Below are positions 1 through 7,880 of a DNA stretch of 64,000 bases, one piece after another; the first letter of the stretch is position 1; each line of letters begins with the position of its first letter. The translations under genes were made by a program, and so were the position numbers. The notes under the pieces are model-generated. The model saw only the letters and a program-made list of their open reading frames with translations. It did no database searches and was not told the DNA's origin. This DNA comes from Microbispora siamensis (GTDB lineage Bacteria; Actinomycetota; Actinomycetes; Streptosporangiales; Streptosporangiaceae). The stretch lies in the NCBI RefSeq assembly GCF_016863095.1, contig NZ_BOOF01000044.1:32826-96825 (forward strand), given 5' to 3'.

Positions 1-344
1 TTGCTCTATAACCTTCCGTAAGAGTAGAGTCTGCCCCGCTTGCGGTGGGACTCCGCTTCGCCGCGTGCTCGCCCATCGCAGGCGTCAACGCCACCGGACG
101 GCCCGCCTGGCCCTTCCCCCTCGCCGGGCGCGCCGTCGCGGTGGGAGCATGCGCTGCCGCCTGGCTCCGCCGGGGTGAGCCCTGAGCCTTATGCTTGTCC
201 TCCCCTCCGGCCGGACTCCCGGACGAGAGGTATCGTCGCCGAAGAGTTCCAGGGAGCTGTTCTGCGAAACCCTGCCCTTACGTGAGGGTAGGCCGTGAGT
301 GGCGACGGTACCCGCACGGGCGCGGTGACCACGGGGTAGGAAAG
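1..344. other. Leading intergenic region with no supported gene
   Basis: I see no convincing gene here. The one open frame (40-285, plus) codes for a Pro/Ser/Arg-rich string with no domain, no ribosome binding site and composition expected of non-coding high-GC DNA. Two short imperfect palindromes of similar form, CTTCCGTAAG near 13-22 and CCCTTACGTGAGGG at 275-288, may be operators for the MerR gene that follows. Confidence 0.5.
275..288. promoter_or_regulatory. Candidate MerR operator upstream of the first MerR gene
   Basis: CCCTTACGTGAGGG is a 14-bp palindrome with one mismatched pair, about 70 bp upstream of the MerR start. MerR regulators usually bind dyads of this kind in their own promoters. 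I could not identify convincing -35 and -10 hexamers flanking it, so the role is inferred from position and symmetry. Confidence 0.45.
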
Positions 345-356
345 GTGAGCGGAGCG

Positions 357-755
357 ATGCCTGAAGGTCGGGTGCAGATCGGCGAGGTCGCCGAGCGGCT
401 CGGGCTGTCCCTGCGCACTATCCGCCATTACGAGGAGGTCGGCCTGGTCGTGCCCGCCCGCACGCAGGGCGGCTTCCGGCTCTACAGCGAGGAGGACGTG
501 CAGCGCCTGGCGCTGATCAGGCGGATGAAGCCGCTGGGGTTCACGCTGGAGGAGATGCGCGACCTGCTGGAGATCACCGACCGGCTCGCCCGCGGCGACG
601 ACGACCCCGGCCTGCTCACCCGGCTGCAGCTGTTCGAGAAGACGGTGGCCGAACGCGCCGACAGACTGCGCGAGCAACTCGCGATGGCCAGGGAGTTCGC
701 CGAGCAGCTCCGCCGCCAGCGGATGAACGTCCCGAAGGCCGTGTCAGCCCGCTGA
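357..755 (+). CDS. MerR family transcriptional regulator
   Basis: A 132-aa DNA-binding regulator. The first 70 residues form a typical MerR winged helix: IGEVAERLGLSLRTIRHYEE, then GLV.P.R...GFRLYSEEDV, then LIRRMKPLGFTLEEMRDLLE. This is followed by an acidic linker and a dimerisation coiled coil (KTVAERADRLREQLAMAREF). There is no C-terminal ligand domain and no Cys metal site, so the inducer cannot be guessed. I chose the ATG at 357; a GTG at 345, just after GGGTAGGAAAG, is an in-frame alternative adding four residues. The stop codon lies inside the first unit of a 26-bp tandem repeat. An upstream dyad at 275-288 suggests autoregulation. Confidence 0.88.
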   Translation: MPEGRVQIGEVAERLGLSLRTIRHYEEVGLVVPARTQGGFRLYSEEDVQRLALIRRMKPLGFTLEEMRDLLEITDRLARGDDDPGLLTRLQLFEKTVAERADRLREQLAMAREFAEQLRRQRMNVPKAVSAR

Positions 756-822
756 CCTGTTCCTCCCCGTCAGTTCGCTGATCTGTGTCTCCCCGTCAGC
801 CCGCTGATCTGTCTCCCCCGTG
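743..822. repeat. 26-bp tandem repeat, about 2.8 copies
   Basis: Three head-to-tail units start at 743, 769 and 795. Each begins GTCAGCCCGCTGA (or GTCAGTTCGCTGA) and continues CCTGTTCCTCCCC or TCTGTGTCTCCCC. Unit one contains the last codons and TGA stop of the MerR gene; the others follow in the intergenic DNA. The third is truncated and slightly shortened. Repeats of this type usually arise by replication slippage. No function is evident. Confidence 0.75.
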
Positions 823-934
823 CCCAAGTCCGTCCCAAGTGCCGGCTAAGCCCTGACGCCTAATTTCACCGGCGTAAGGAATTCCGCGGACGCCCCCCGG
901 AATTCTCCGGCTTTCCGCAGCGAGGGAGCTTGGG

Positions 935-1945
935 ATGTCCCTGTCGCCCACGTCCGGCACGGCCGGGCGCACGAACTGGCCCGCTGAGATCCTGCCGGTG
1001 CTCGAGAACGCCCTGACGTGCGAGTACGCCTCGCTCACCCGCGCCGGCGCGCCGATCACCTGGCCCGTGGGACCGTACGTCGCCGAGGACGGCCGTACGG
1101 TCGACGTCTCGACGGGCCTGACCTATCCGTCCAAGGCGGAGCGGGCCAGACGCGACCCCAGGGTCGCCCTGCTGTTCTCCGACCCGACGGGGTCGCCCGT
1201 CTCCGATCCTCCCGTCGTGCTCGTCCAGGGCCTGGCCACCGTGCGGGACGCGGACCTGCAGGCCAACACCGATCTCTATCTGCGGCGGACGCTGGCGAAG
1301 TATCCGCAGGCGGTCGCCCGGCAGCCGTGGTTCCTCCTGCGGCGCCAGGCCTGGTACTGGGCGAGGATATGGATCGAGGTCACTCCGCTGCGCGTGCTGT
1401 GGTGGCCGCACGGGCGGCTCGACGCGCCTCCCCTGCGGTGGGAGGCGGCGCCGGAGGTGACCGCGCCGCCGTCGGACCCCGCCCCCACCGGAGCCGGCGC
1501 TCCTGGATGGCTGGAGCCGCCCGCCGACTGGCGCCCGCGCGCCGACTACGCCGTCCGCCTCGGCGACCCCGTGCTGACCGTGATCGGCGAGGACGGCTGG
1601 CCCCTGCCGCTGCGTTCGCTGGGCGCGACCCGTGTGGACGACGGCTTCCTCGTACGGACCGGCCCGCCCGGCGTCCTGGCGCGGGGACGGGCCTGCCTGA
1701 CCTTCCACACCCACGGCGCCGACATGAGCGGCCAGGACAACGTCGTGCTGGTCGGCGAGGCCACGCCCCTGCCCGACGGGGTCCACGTGCGGGTCGAGCG
1801 CGCGCTGGCCGACTTCAGCCTCAGCGGGAGCCGTTTCGGACAGGTGCGGAAGATGATGCGGACCGCTCGCGCCCTGGCACCGCGACTCGAACGGGAGGCC
1901 GCGCGGCGCGGGCAGCCCGTTCCCGTGCTCCGGCGTCCCCGCTGA
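935..1945 (+). CDS. Pyridoxamine 5'-phosphate oxidase-like flavin-binding protein
   Basis: A 336-aa protein. The N-terminal half (about 20-150) looks like a PNPOx-like split barrel: a start strand with LTCEYASLTRAGAPITWPV, the YPSKAERARRDPRVALLFSD segment typical of F420/FMN-binding general stress oxidoreductases, and WYWARIWIEVTPLRVLWWP. A second barrel-like half follows from about 185 (ADYAVRLGDPVLTVIGEDGWPLP). Such tandem-barrel proteins bind FMN, F420 or haem-like ligands; the substrate is unknown. There is no signal peptide, so it is cytosolic. The stop codon abuts the stop of the convergent regulator with no space between. The start follows a weak AGCGAGGGAG ribosome site. Confidence 0.72.
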   Translation: MSLSPTSGTAGRTNWPAEILPVLENALTCEYASLTRAGAPITWPVGPYVAEDGRTVDVSTGLTYPSKAERARRDPRVALLFSDPTGSPVSDPPVVLVQGLATVRDADLQANTDLYLRRTLAKYPQAVARQPWFLLRRQAWYWARIWIEVTPLRVLWWPHGRLDAPPLRWEAAPEVTAPPSDPAPTGAGAPGWLEPPADWRPRADYAVRLGDPVLTVIGEDGWPLPLRSLGATRVDDGFLVRTGPPGVLARGRACLTFHTHGADMSGQDNVVLVGEATPLPDGVHVRVERALADFSLSGSRFGQVRKMMRTARALAPRLEREAARRGQPVPVLRRPR

Positions 1946-4900
1946 TCACAGGCGTGCGAGCGCGTCACGGGCCGCCTTCTCCCAGTGGGGAGAGCCGACC
2001 TGCCGGGCGACCTGCGCCGCACGGCCGTAGTGTCCCGTCGCGGCCTCGGACCTGCCGAGGAAGACGGCGAGGTCGCCGAGCGTGTGGGCCACCGGGCCGA
2101 AGGTGACCGACGCGGTGCTCATCCCGGCCATCTCCCCCTCCGCGGGGAGGAGCTGCCGGTAGCACTCCTCGGCCGCCGTGCGGTCCGCCAACGCGATCGC
2201 GGTCGCCGACCGCGCCGCCATCATGCCCGCCCAGGTGAAGTCACGGCGCGGAAGGGCCGCCGGCCACACGGCCCTGGCCTCCTCCAGGCGGCCGGCCGCC
2301 ACGAGCGCGCGGGCGTACAGCTCTACGACCTCCTGCGGGATCCGCTCCCACACCGGGGCGAGCGCCTCCACGCACTCGTCGTAGCGTCCCGCCGCCAGAC
2401 GGACCGCGAAGCACCCCACCGCGCCCATCAGGGACGAAATCGAGGCTCCCGTCTCCATCAACCGCTCGCCCAGCGTCGTGTACGCCCTCTCGGCCTCGTC
2501 GAACTCTCCTCGTAGGAGCAGATGCAGGGCGTCGAGAAACGCGAGGATGCCGAGCGCGTGGCCGAGCTGGCCGCTCGTCGAGTGCTCCGCCGCCTGGTCG
2601 GCGTGCTGCCGGGCGGCGGCCCAGTCGTTGCGGGCCAGCGCAACCATGCAGAGCGCGGCGTGGCCGAGCGTCTGGTAGCCGAGCAGCCCGGCCGACGAGG
2701 AGATCCGGAGCAACTCGTGCCCCAGTCCTTCCAGCTCCTCGCGCCTGTCGGGGGCCTGGCAGGCCCAGTAGCGGGCGTTCAGCGCCATGCACAGCAGGTG
2801 CGGGTCGCCGATGCCGCGGGCGATGGCGACCGCCTCCGTGCTCGCCGTCTCCACCCGGGCGGCGTCGTGTCCCTCGACGGCGTGGCACAGCGTGACCAGC
2901 AGAAGGCAGCGCAGCTCGCCCGTCTCCCGGGGGAGGGCGTCCTCGACGGCGTGCACCAGATCGCGGTCGAGCCTCCGCTCCGGCTGGATGGTCCAGATGA
3001 CGGGCGCGTCGAAGGCCACCGCGGCCCGGGCGACGGCCTTCGGATCGGCGGTTCTCCGGGCGACGGTCAGCGCCTTCGCCCGGGCGTCGAGCGCCCTCTC
3101 CACCTCACCGGCGTGCGCCAGCGCCGACACCAGGCGGCACATCAGGTCGAGTCGCAGCGCCTCGGGTGGGTCGGGCGCGAGATCGAGCGCACCCAGCGCG
3201 CCGTCCAGGAAGGCCGCCGCGTCCCGGTGGGCGTACAGGGCGGACGCCTGGGCCGCCGCACGCGACGCGTACTCCGCCGCGGCCGGCGCGGTGGCGGTGG
3301 TCGCGGCGGCGAGGGCGTGGTGCCCCAGGGCTCCGACGTCCCCGGGCCGCACGGTCTCCAGGGCCGTCACGACCTTGCGGTGCATCCGGGCACGCCGCAG
3401 CCGGGGAATGTCCTCGTAGAGGGTCTCGCGGACCAGCACGTGGGCGAAGCGGACCCGGCCCGGCCGGGGCTCCTCGAGCAGCCCGGCCAGCACCCCCGCC
3501 TCCAGCCCGTCGAGCACGGTCTCCTCGTCGCCTCCCGGCATCGCGATGAGCACGTCGGCGTCGACCTCCCTGCCGAGCACCGCGGCGTTGCGCAACGTCG
3601 CCTGGACCGCGCCGGGGAGGCGGGCGACCCGCCGCCGGATCAGGTCCCGCACCCCGGGCGGCAGCACGTTCACCGCGGAGGGGCCGTCGATCGCGAGCAG
3701 CCGCGCCGTCTCGATCACGAACAACGGGTTGCCGCCGGTGCGCTCGCTGACCTTCCGCGCGGTCGCCCAATCCACGTCCATGCCGGACCGCTCGGTGAGC
3801 AGCCGGGCGACCTCGTCCGGTGCGAGACCGCTCAGCTCCAGGTTCTCCACCGTCTGGACGGCGAGGGCGGCAGCGGTCGCCATCAGGTCGGCGCCCGACT
3901 CCCCGGGCCGGTGCGTGAGCAGGACGAGGACGGGTGTCGCGGCCAGCCGTACGGCCAGATGGCGCAGCAGCTGAAGGGTCTCCTCGTCGGCCCTGTGGAC
4001 GTCCTCCAGCACGATCAGCAGCGGCCCCGGCACGCCGTCCACATAGTCGCCCACGGCCCTGGCCAGCCAGAACTGGCCGACCGGCGCGGCGTCGTCGGTC
4101 AGCAGCGGCGCCAGCCGCGCGGCGGTCTCCGGCGGAGGCGGCGTGGTCGCCGCGAGATCGCGCAGCACCTCGCTCCACGCCCACGCGGGCGGCACCCCGC
4201 CCGTCGTCTCCGGGCACCGGCCGACGACGGTCCGCCAGCCCCGCGCCGACAGATGCCCCACCAGGGCGTCGGCCAGGGTGCTCTTGCCCAGCCCGGCCTC
4301 CCCGCCGAGCCACGCGACCCGGAACCCCTCCCCGGCCTGCTCCGCGGCGGCGACCAGGCGGGACAGCTCCCTCGTACGGCCGACCATCCTGCCGGGAGCC
4401 GGCGGGCGCGGCCGGTCGGGCGGCACGACCAGCGGCGCGGGCGCGGGCTCCCGGACGATCAGGTCGAGGGAGGGGGCCTGGGCGAGGATGTCCGCCTCCA
4501 GGCTCCGCAGCGCGGGCCCGGGATCCACGCCGAGCTCATCGGCCAGCAGGGCCCGGGTGCGGCGCAGGACCGCCAGGGCGTCTCCCTGACGGCCGGCGCG
4601 GTAGTACGAGAGCGCGAGCAACCGGACCGCGTTCTCCCGCAGCGGCTGGGCGGCGACGTGCCGTTCCAGCTCGGGGACCAGTTCGGCGTGGCGGCCGAGC
4701 GCCAGGCCCGCCTCGGCGCGGTATTCGACCGCGACCGCCCGCAGCTCCAGCAGGTGGCCCACCTCGGGCACGGCCCACTCCTGGTCGGCGAACTCCGCGT
4801 ACGCCTGGCCGGTCCACAGAGACAGCGCCTCACTGATCGTGTCGAAGGCGCCGGCGGGATCGCGCCGGGCGAGGAGGCCGGCGGCGGCGTCGACCAGTTT

Positions 4901-5227
4901 GGGGAAGCGCCAGGCGTCCACGTCCTCGGTGTCGAGTGCGAGGCGATATCCGGGCGGCGCGCTCACCAGCACGCGGGCGGCGGACCGCGGCGCGCGATCG
5001 GGCTCAAGGACGCGGCGCAGGTTCGAGACGTACACCTGGAGGGCGCCGAGCGCCTTCGGCGGCGGCTGGCCCTTCCACAGGTCGTCGATGAACCGGTCGG
5101 TGGACACGATGTGCCCCTGTGCGCAGACCAGCCGGGCCATCACGGCCCGGTGGAGTGACGTGCCGAGCTCGACAGGACGGCCCGCCACCTCCGCGCCGAT
5201 GTGGCCCAACACCAGAACTCGCACCAT
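1946..5227 (-). CDS. SARP-type regulator with BTAD, AAA ATPase and TPR-like domains
   Basis: A 1,093-aa multidomain activator. Residues 1-95 form an OmpR-like winged helix. Residues about 95-245 are the bacterial transcriptional activation domain (DAWRFPKLVDAA... AVRLLALSYYRAGRQGDALA). A STAND-like ATPase follows, with Walker A GGEAGLGKST near 310 and Walker B LLIVLEDVHRAD near 400. The rest is alpha-helical and TPR-like. Large SARPs of this architecture activate secondary-metabolite clusters or global programmes in actinomycetes, using ATP-driven oligomerisation. No biosynthetic cluster lies beside it, so the target is probably elsewhere. The ATG has no obvious ribosome site, and leaderless translation is possible. 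Confidence 0.9.
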   Translation of the reverse strand: MVRVLVLGHIGAEVAGRPVELGTSLHRAVMARLVCAQGHIVSTDRFIDDLWKGQPPPKALGALQVYVSNLRRVLEPDRAPRSAARVLVSAPPGYRLALDTEDVDAWRFPKLVDAAAGLLARRDPAGAFDTISEALSLWTGQAYAEFADQEWAVPEVGHLLELRAVAVEYRAEAGLALGRHAELVPELERHVAAQPLRENAVRLLALSYYRAGRQGDALAVLRRTRALLADELGVDPGPALRSLEADILAQAPSLDLIVREPAPAPLVVPPDRPRPPAPGRMVGRTRELSRLVAAAEQAGEGFRVAWLGGEAGLGKSTLADALVGHLSARGWRTVVGRCPETTGGVPPAWAWSEVLRDLAATTPPPPETAARLAPLLTDDAAPVGQFWLARAVGDYVDGVPGPLLIVLEDVHRADEETLQLLRHLAVRLAATPVLVLLTHRPGESGADLMATAAALAVQTVENLELSGLAPDEVARLLTERSGMDVDWATARKVSERTGGNPLFVIETARLLAIDGPSAVNVLPPGVRDLIRRRVARLPGAVQATLRNAAVLGREVDADVLIAMPGGDEETVLDGLEAGVLAGLLEEPRPGRVRFAHVLVRETLYEDIPRLRRARMHRKVVTALETVRPGDVGALGHHALAAATTATAPAAAEYASRAAAQASALYAHRDAAAFLDGALGALDLAPDPPEALRLDLMCRLVSALAHAGEVERALDARAKALTVARRTADPKAVARAAVAFDAPVIWTIQPERRLDRDLVHAVEDALPRETGELRCLLLVTLCHAVEGHDAARVETASTEAVAIARGIGDPHLLCMALNARYWACQAPDRREELEGLGHELLRISSSAGLLGYQTLGHAALCMVALARNDWAAARQHADQAAEHSTSGQLGHALGILAFLDALHLLLRGEFDEAERAYTTLGERLMETGASISSLMGAVGCFAVRLAAGRYDECVEALAPVWERIPQEVVELYARALVAAGRLEEARAVWPAALPRRDFTWAGMMAARSATAIALADRTAAEECYRQLLPAEGEMAGMSTASVTFGPVAHTLGDLAVFLGRSEAATGHYGRAAQVARQVGSPHWEKAARDALARL

Positions 5228-5327
5228 AGCGGGTAAAGCATAGGTCTGTTTCCTTTTACGTCGACGGCTCGTTAGGGTGAGCCCTCGATTCCCGATCGAT
5301 TTACTCCTCTATTTCCTGGATGACTCC

Positions 5328-5754
5328 GTGCGCCACTATCGGTGGGGTATTCCCGCCCTGGTCGCCGCCGCCGGATATGGCGCGGTGGTCGCAGTCGCCG
5401 CCGCGGTCGCGACGGCCCGCGGCGACTGGTGATCGACTCGCTGGTCATGTCGGCGCTCGTGGTGCTGTTCCACCCGGTGCTGCGCCGCACCGTCGGGTTC
5501 GCCGGGCTCGCCCTGGTCGCGGGCCTACTGACCAACACGAGTACGGCAGCCGTCGAGGTGTTCGACGTGCTCGACTGGCGCGAGGCGCGGCGCGTGGCAA
5601 GATCGCCGGGATCTCCGGGGGTGTCCACGGCATCGCGATGACGGCCGCCAACGCCCTGTCGGTGATCTGGCTCGCCCGTTCGGCCCACGAACTGGCCGAC
5701 CCGCCCGCCTCACCCGCCCCGGCCGGACCGCCACCCGCACAGGCGTCCGGGTAA
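5328..5754 (+). pseudogene. Frameshifted DUF2231-like membrane protein
   Basis: The coding signal moves between frames. From 5429 one frame reads VIDSLVMSALVVLFHPVLRR and continues through two hydrophobic stretches to VFDVLDWREARRVA. Near 5590-5596 the reading must shift to continue GKIAGISGGVHGIAMTAANA and a final membrane segment before a Pro/Ala tail ending at 5754. Joined, the product resembles DUF2231 integral membrane proteins, which carry a conserved D-W followed by Arg-rich turns, an HG pair and a late hydrophobic helix. A short hydrophobic frame at 5328-5432 may be the original N-terminus. It is either a decayed gene or a single-base sequencing error. Confidence 0.5.
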
Positions 5755-5926
5755 TGGTTCGTTATGCGGATACCCGCCCTCGCCTTGAGGATAGCGAGCC
5801 TTCGTATGGCCTGCATAATCTGCGATAAGTGACGCTCTTTCCGACCGTATGACGCGCAGCGTACGGAGCGTCGGGGCGCTTCTCCACAAGAGTCCCCGCC
5901 CGCTGGTGACCAAGGAGCACGACACG

Positions 5927-6367
5927 ATGAACTCGCAGACCATGGACCGCGCGGACGTCTGCACGCCCGAGGCGGTCGTTTCCGAATACACGTGTCCGGT
6001 GCCGCACACTCCTCAGGCGGTCGGCGACGTGCGACACCGTGCGCTCGGCGTGCTGACGGCCTGGGGTACGCCCGGAGCCGCCGCGCAGGAGGCCGTGCTG
6101 GTGATCTCCGAGATGGTGACCAACGCCGTACTCCACGCCCTGCCGCCGGCCGAGCTCCGGCTCCTCCTCTGCTCGGAGGATGACCGCGACGTCATCCGGG
6201 TCGAGGTCACCGACGCCGGCGAGGCACCGGTGTGGCCGGGGACCGGGACGTGCCCGGACGAGAGCGGGCGCGGCGCCCTCGTCGTCGACGCCCTCGCCCT
6301 CCGGCACGGCTCCCTGAGCCGTCCCTGCGGGACCACCACGTGGTGGGCGGACCTGCCGGCCCGCTGA
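5927..6367 (+). CDS. ATP-binding anti-sigma-factor kinase (HATPase_c, RsbW/SpoIIAB-like)
   Basis: A 146-aa GHKL-fold protein. The N box is clear (EAVLVISEMVTNAVLHA, about 61-77), with Asn in the ATP/Mg site. A D-A-G G1-like motif follows (VEVTDAGEAPVWPG), then a C-terminal ESGRGALVVDALA G2-like segment. The family binds a sigma factor or phosphorylates STAS anti-anti-sigma proteins in partner-switching stress and development pathways. The start is chosen at the ATG preceded by AAGGAG (5912-5917); upstream in-frame codons lack a ribosome site. No STAS gene is adjacent, so its partner must be elsewhere, possibly one of the three in this window. Confidence 0.87.
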   Translation: MNSQTMDRADVCTPEAVVSEYTCPVPHTPQAVGDVRHRALGVLTAWGTPGAAAQEAVLVISEMVTNAVLHALPPAELRLLLCSEDDRDVIRVEVTDAGEAPVWPGTGTCPDESGRGALVVDALALRHGSLSRPCGTTTWWADLPAR

Positions 6368-6388
6368 GCCGGCCGTACGCCCTCGGGC

Positions 6389-7369
6389 TCAGCGGCGCAG
6401 GGTCTCCGACGGCGACTCCCCGAAACGCCGGCGGTAGGCGAGGGCGAACCGCCCGAGGTGGACGAACCCCCAGCGGTAGGCGACGTCGGTGACCGTGGTG
6501 GCGCCCGGATCCTGGACCGTGAGTTCGGCGCGCACCCGATCGAGGCGCACCTCTCGCAGATAGCTCGTGGGCGTCGTCTCCAGCTGACGCCGGAACCCCT
6601 CCTGAAGCGCCCGCGCGCCGACGCCCACCGCCTCGGCGATCTCCTCCACCGTGAGCGGTTCCGCCGCCCGCGCCTCGATCAGGTCCACGGCCCGTTCCAC
6701 CGCCGTCGGCGCGACGCGGGGCTGCCCGCCCGCCAGCGCATCGCTGTAGTTGCTGGGCTGGGCCAGCAGCAGCTGCGTCATCAGCAGCCCCTCCAGCTGC
6801 CTGAGTGCGATGGGCTGCTCCAGCATGGCGCCGCCGGTCTCCGCCTCCCGCCTGAGCAGGTCGACGACCGAGAGCCACGATCGGACGGGGGGCCGGGTCA
6901 GGTCCATGCCGAGAGAGAAGGTGAGCGGCCTGCGCGGCGTGCGCCCCATGAGCTTGGCGAGGTGGGCTTCGAGCGCGGCCCGGTCGAAGCGGGCGATCAG
7001 CGACGCGTGCCCGGGGGACCACCGCATGCACATGGGCCGCGTCAGCGACAGTACGGCGGCGAGTTCCGGCGTCGCCGTGATCCGTTCGCGCCCGTGGGAC
7101 ACCTCCGCGGCGCCGGTCAGCGGCATCTCGACGAGCAGGTAGCTGTCCAGCGGCTGCGGCGTGATCAGCACCTCCGTGCCGTAGCCGAGGGAGTACAGCC
7201 CGATCCCGTCGAGCGTCACCCCGTTCATGCGGACGTCGAGCCGGCCCTCCGGATTCACCGGGCGCAGCCCGTGGTCGCCGAGGTCGTTCCCGACCCTCTT
7301 ACGGGCCTCGTCGACGTCGTGCGTGTGCAGCCGCTGATGCGCGGCGAAAGGTAGCGAGTGTTCGGCCAT
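6389..7369 (-). CDS. AraC family transcriptional regulator
   Basis: A 326-aa regulator. The N-terminal 170 residues resemble the AraC-binding-like cupin domain (LLVEMPLTGAAEVSHGRERI, then LSLTRPMCMRWSPGHASLIA). The C-terminal 100 residues are a double helix-turn-helix: PLTVEEIAEAVGVGARALQE, then TTVTDVAYRWGFVHLGRFAL and YRRRFGESPSETLRR. The start at 7369 follows GGGGAGGCGAAA; an upstream in-frame ATG lacks a site. It stands alone and is convergent with the HATPase gene. The ligand is unknown; relatives control aromatic-compound or stress genes. Confidence 0.9.
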   Translation of the reverse strand: MAEHSLPFAAHQRLHTHDVDEARKRVGNDLGDHGLRPVNPEGRLDVRMNGVTLDGIGLYSLGYGTEVLITPQPLDSYLLVEMPLTGAAEVSHGRERITATPELAAVLSLTRPMCMRWSPGHASLIARFDRAALEAHLAKLMGRTPRRPLTFSLGMDLTRPPVRSWLSVVDLLRREAETGGAMLEQPIALRQLEGLLMTQLLLAQPSNYSDALAGGQPRVAPTAVERAVDLIEARAAEPLTVEEIAEAVGVGARALQEGFRRQLETTPTSYLREVRLDRVRAELTVQDPGATTVTDVAYRWGFVHLGRFALAYRRRFGESPSETLRR

Positions 7370-7477
7370 TTTCGCCTCCCCAAGCGGGCAGGCCCCCCGT
7401 TCCCGCAGCTGGCGGGCGTGACACAAGCCTACGACCCTCCCGGCGGCACCTCGCCGGGTGAGGACCGGGCCGGACGA

Positions 7478-7795
7478 TCAGATCAGGCGGCGGGAGACGA
7501 TGCCGGTGCCGACATCGTGGCCGCACCAGAGGCGGAACCGTTCCCCGGGGCGCAGATACTCGACGGCGTCGTCGTCGGTGGTCGCGATGGTCACCACGTG
7601 CAGCCAGTCTCCGGGGGTCAGCGGCTCCTCGTCGTCCGCGGTGATCGCCACCTGGAACGGCCGGCTGGGCCCCTCGCCGTGCTCCCCGGTGCCGGCGCAG
7701 ACCACCAGCGACTGCGTGCGGAAGGGAAGTTCGTGCGGCAGGCCGCCCTGGTCGGAGGGCAGGAGCGTGATCAGTGCCTTTGCTTGGACGGTCAT
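7478..7795 (-). CDS. Small EF-Tu-like beta-barrel domain protein
   Basis: A 105-aa protein of unknown function. Its layout resembles the C-terminal barrel of EF-Tu: KALITLLPSDQGGLPHELPF at the start, FRTQSLVV, a TPGD turn, and the closing YLRPGERFRLWCGHDVGTG then VSRR, matching the EF-Tu pattern of MPGD and REGGRTVGAGVV. No GTPase domain is attached. Such orphan barrels occur in actinomycetes and may bind an EF-Tu partner or RNA, but this is inference. An ATG at 7795 and a GTG at 7804 are both possible starts. TTGCA-type repeats lie just upstream at 7822-7849. Confidence 0.62.
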   Translation of the reverse strand: MTVQAKALITLLPSDQGGLPHELPFRTQSLVVCAGTGEHGEGPSRPFQVAITADDEEPLTPGDWLHVVTIATTDDDAVEYLRPGERFRLWCGHDVGTGIVSRRLI

Positions 7796-7821
7796 CGAGA
7801 CCACCGACTTTCACGCGTCAG

Positions 7822-7849
7822 TTGCACTGCGTTCTATTGCATTGTGCAA
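7822..7849. promoter_or_regulatory. TTGCA inverted repeats upstream of the EF-Tu-like gene
   Basis: TTGCAC at 7822-7827 is inverted against GTGCAA at 7844-7849. The second half is itself a near palindrome, TTGCATTGTGCAA (7837-7849). The element lies 27-54 bp upstream of the leftward start at 7795, a suitable position for an operator. No cognate regulator is identified. Confidence 0.35.
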
Positions 7850-7880
7850 CGTTCGTCCCGGCCGTTCGCTTCCGCAGGCC

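Noticed and set aside
40..285. 81-aa open frame near the window start
   Set aside because: Low-complexity Pro/Ser/Arg content, no ribosome site and no coding bias.
743..822. CRISPR array
   Set aside because: The units are directly adjacent with no spacers, so it is a simple tandem repeat.
2522..5158. 878-aa open frame on the plus strand opposite the SARP gene
   Set aside because: It is an antisense shadow of the high-GC SARP gene: Arg/Gly/Pro/Gln-rich, no domain, and the opposite strand has clear BTAD and Walker motifs.
1946..5227. Possibility that the SARP marks a secondary-metabolite cluster
   Set aside because: No PKS, NRPS, terpene, lanthipeptide or other core biosynthetic gene is visible on either side.
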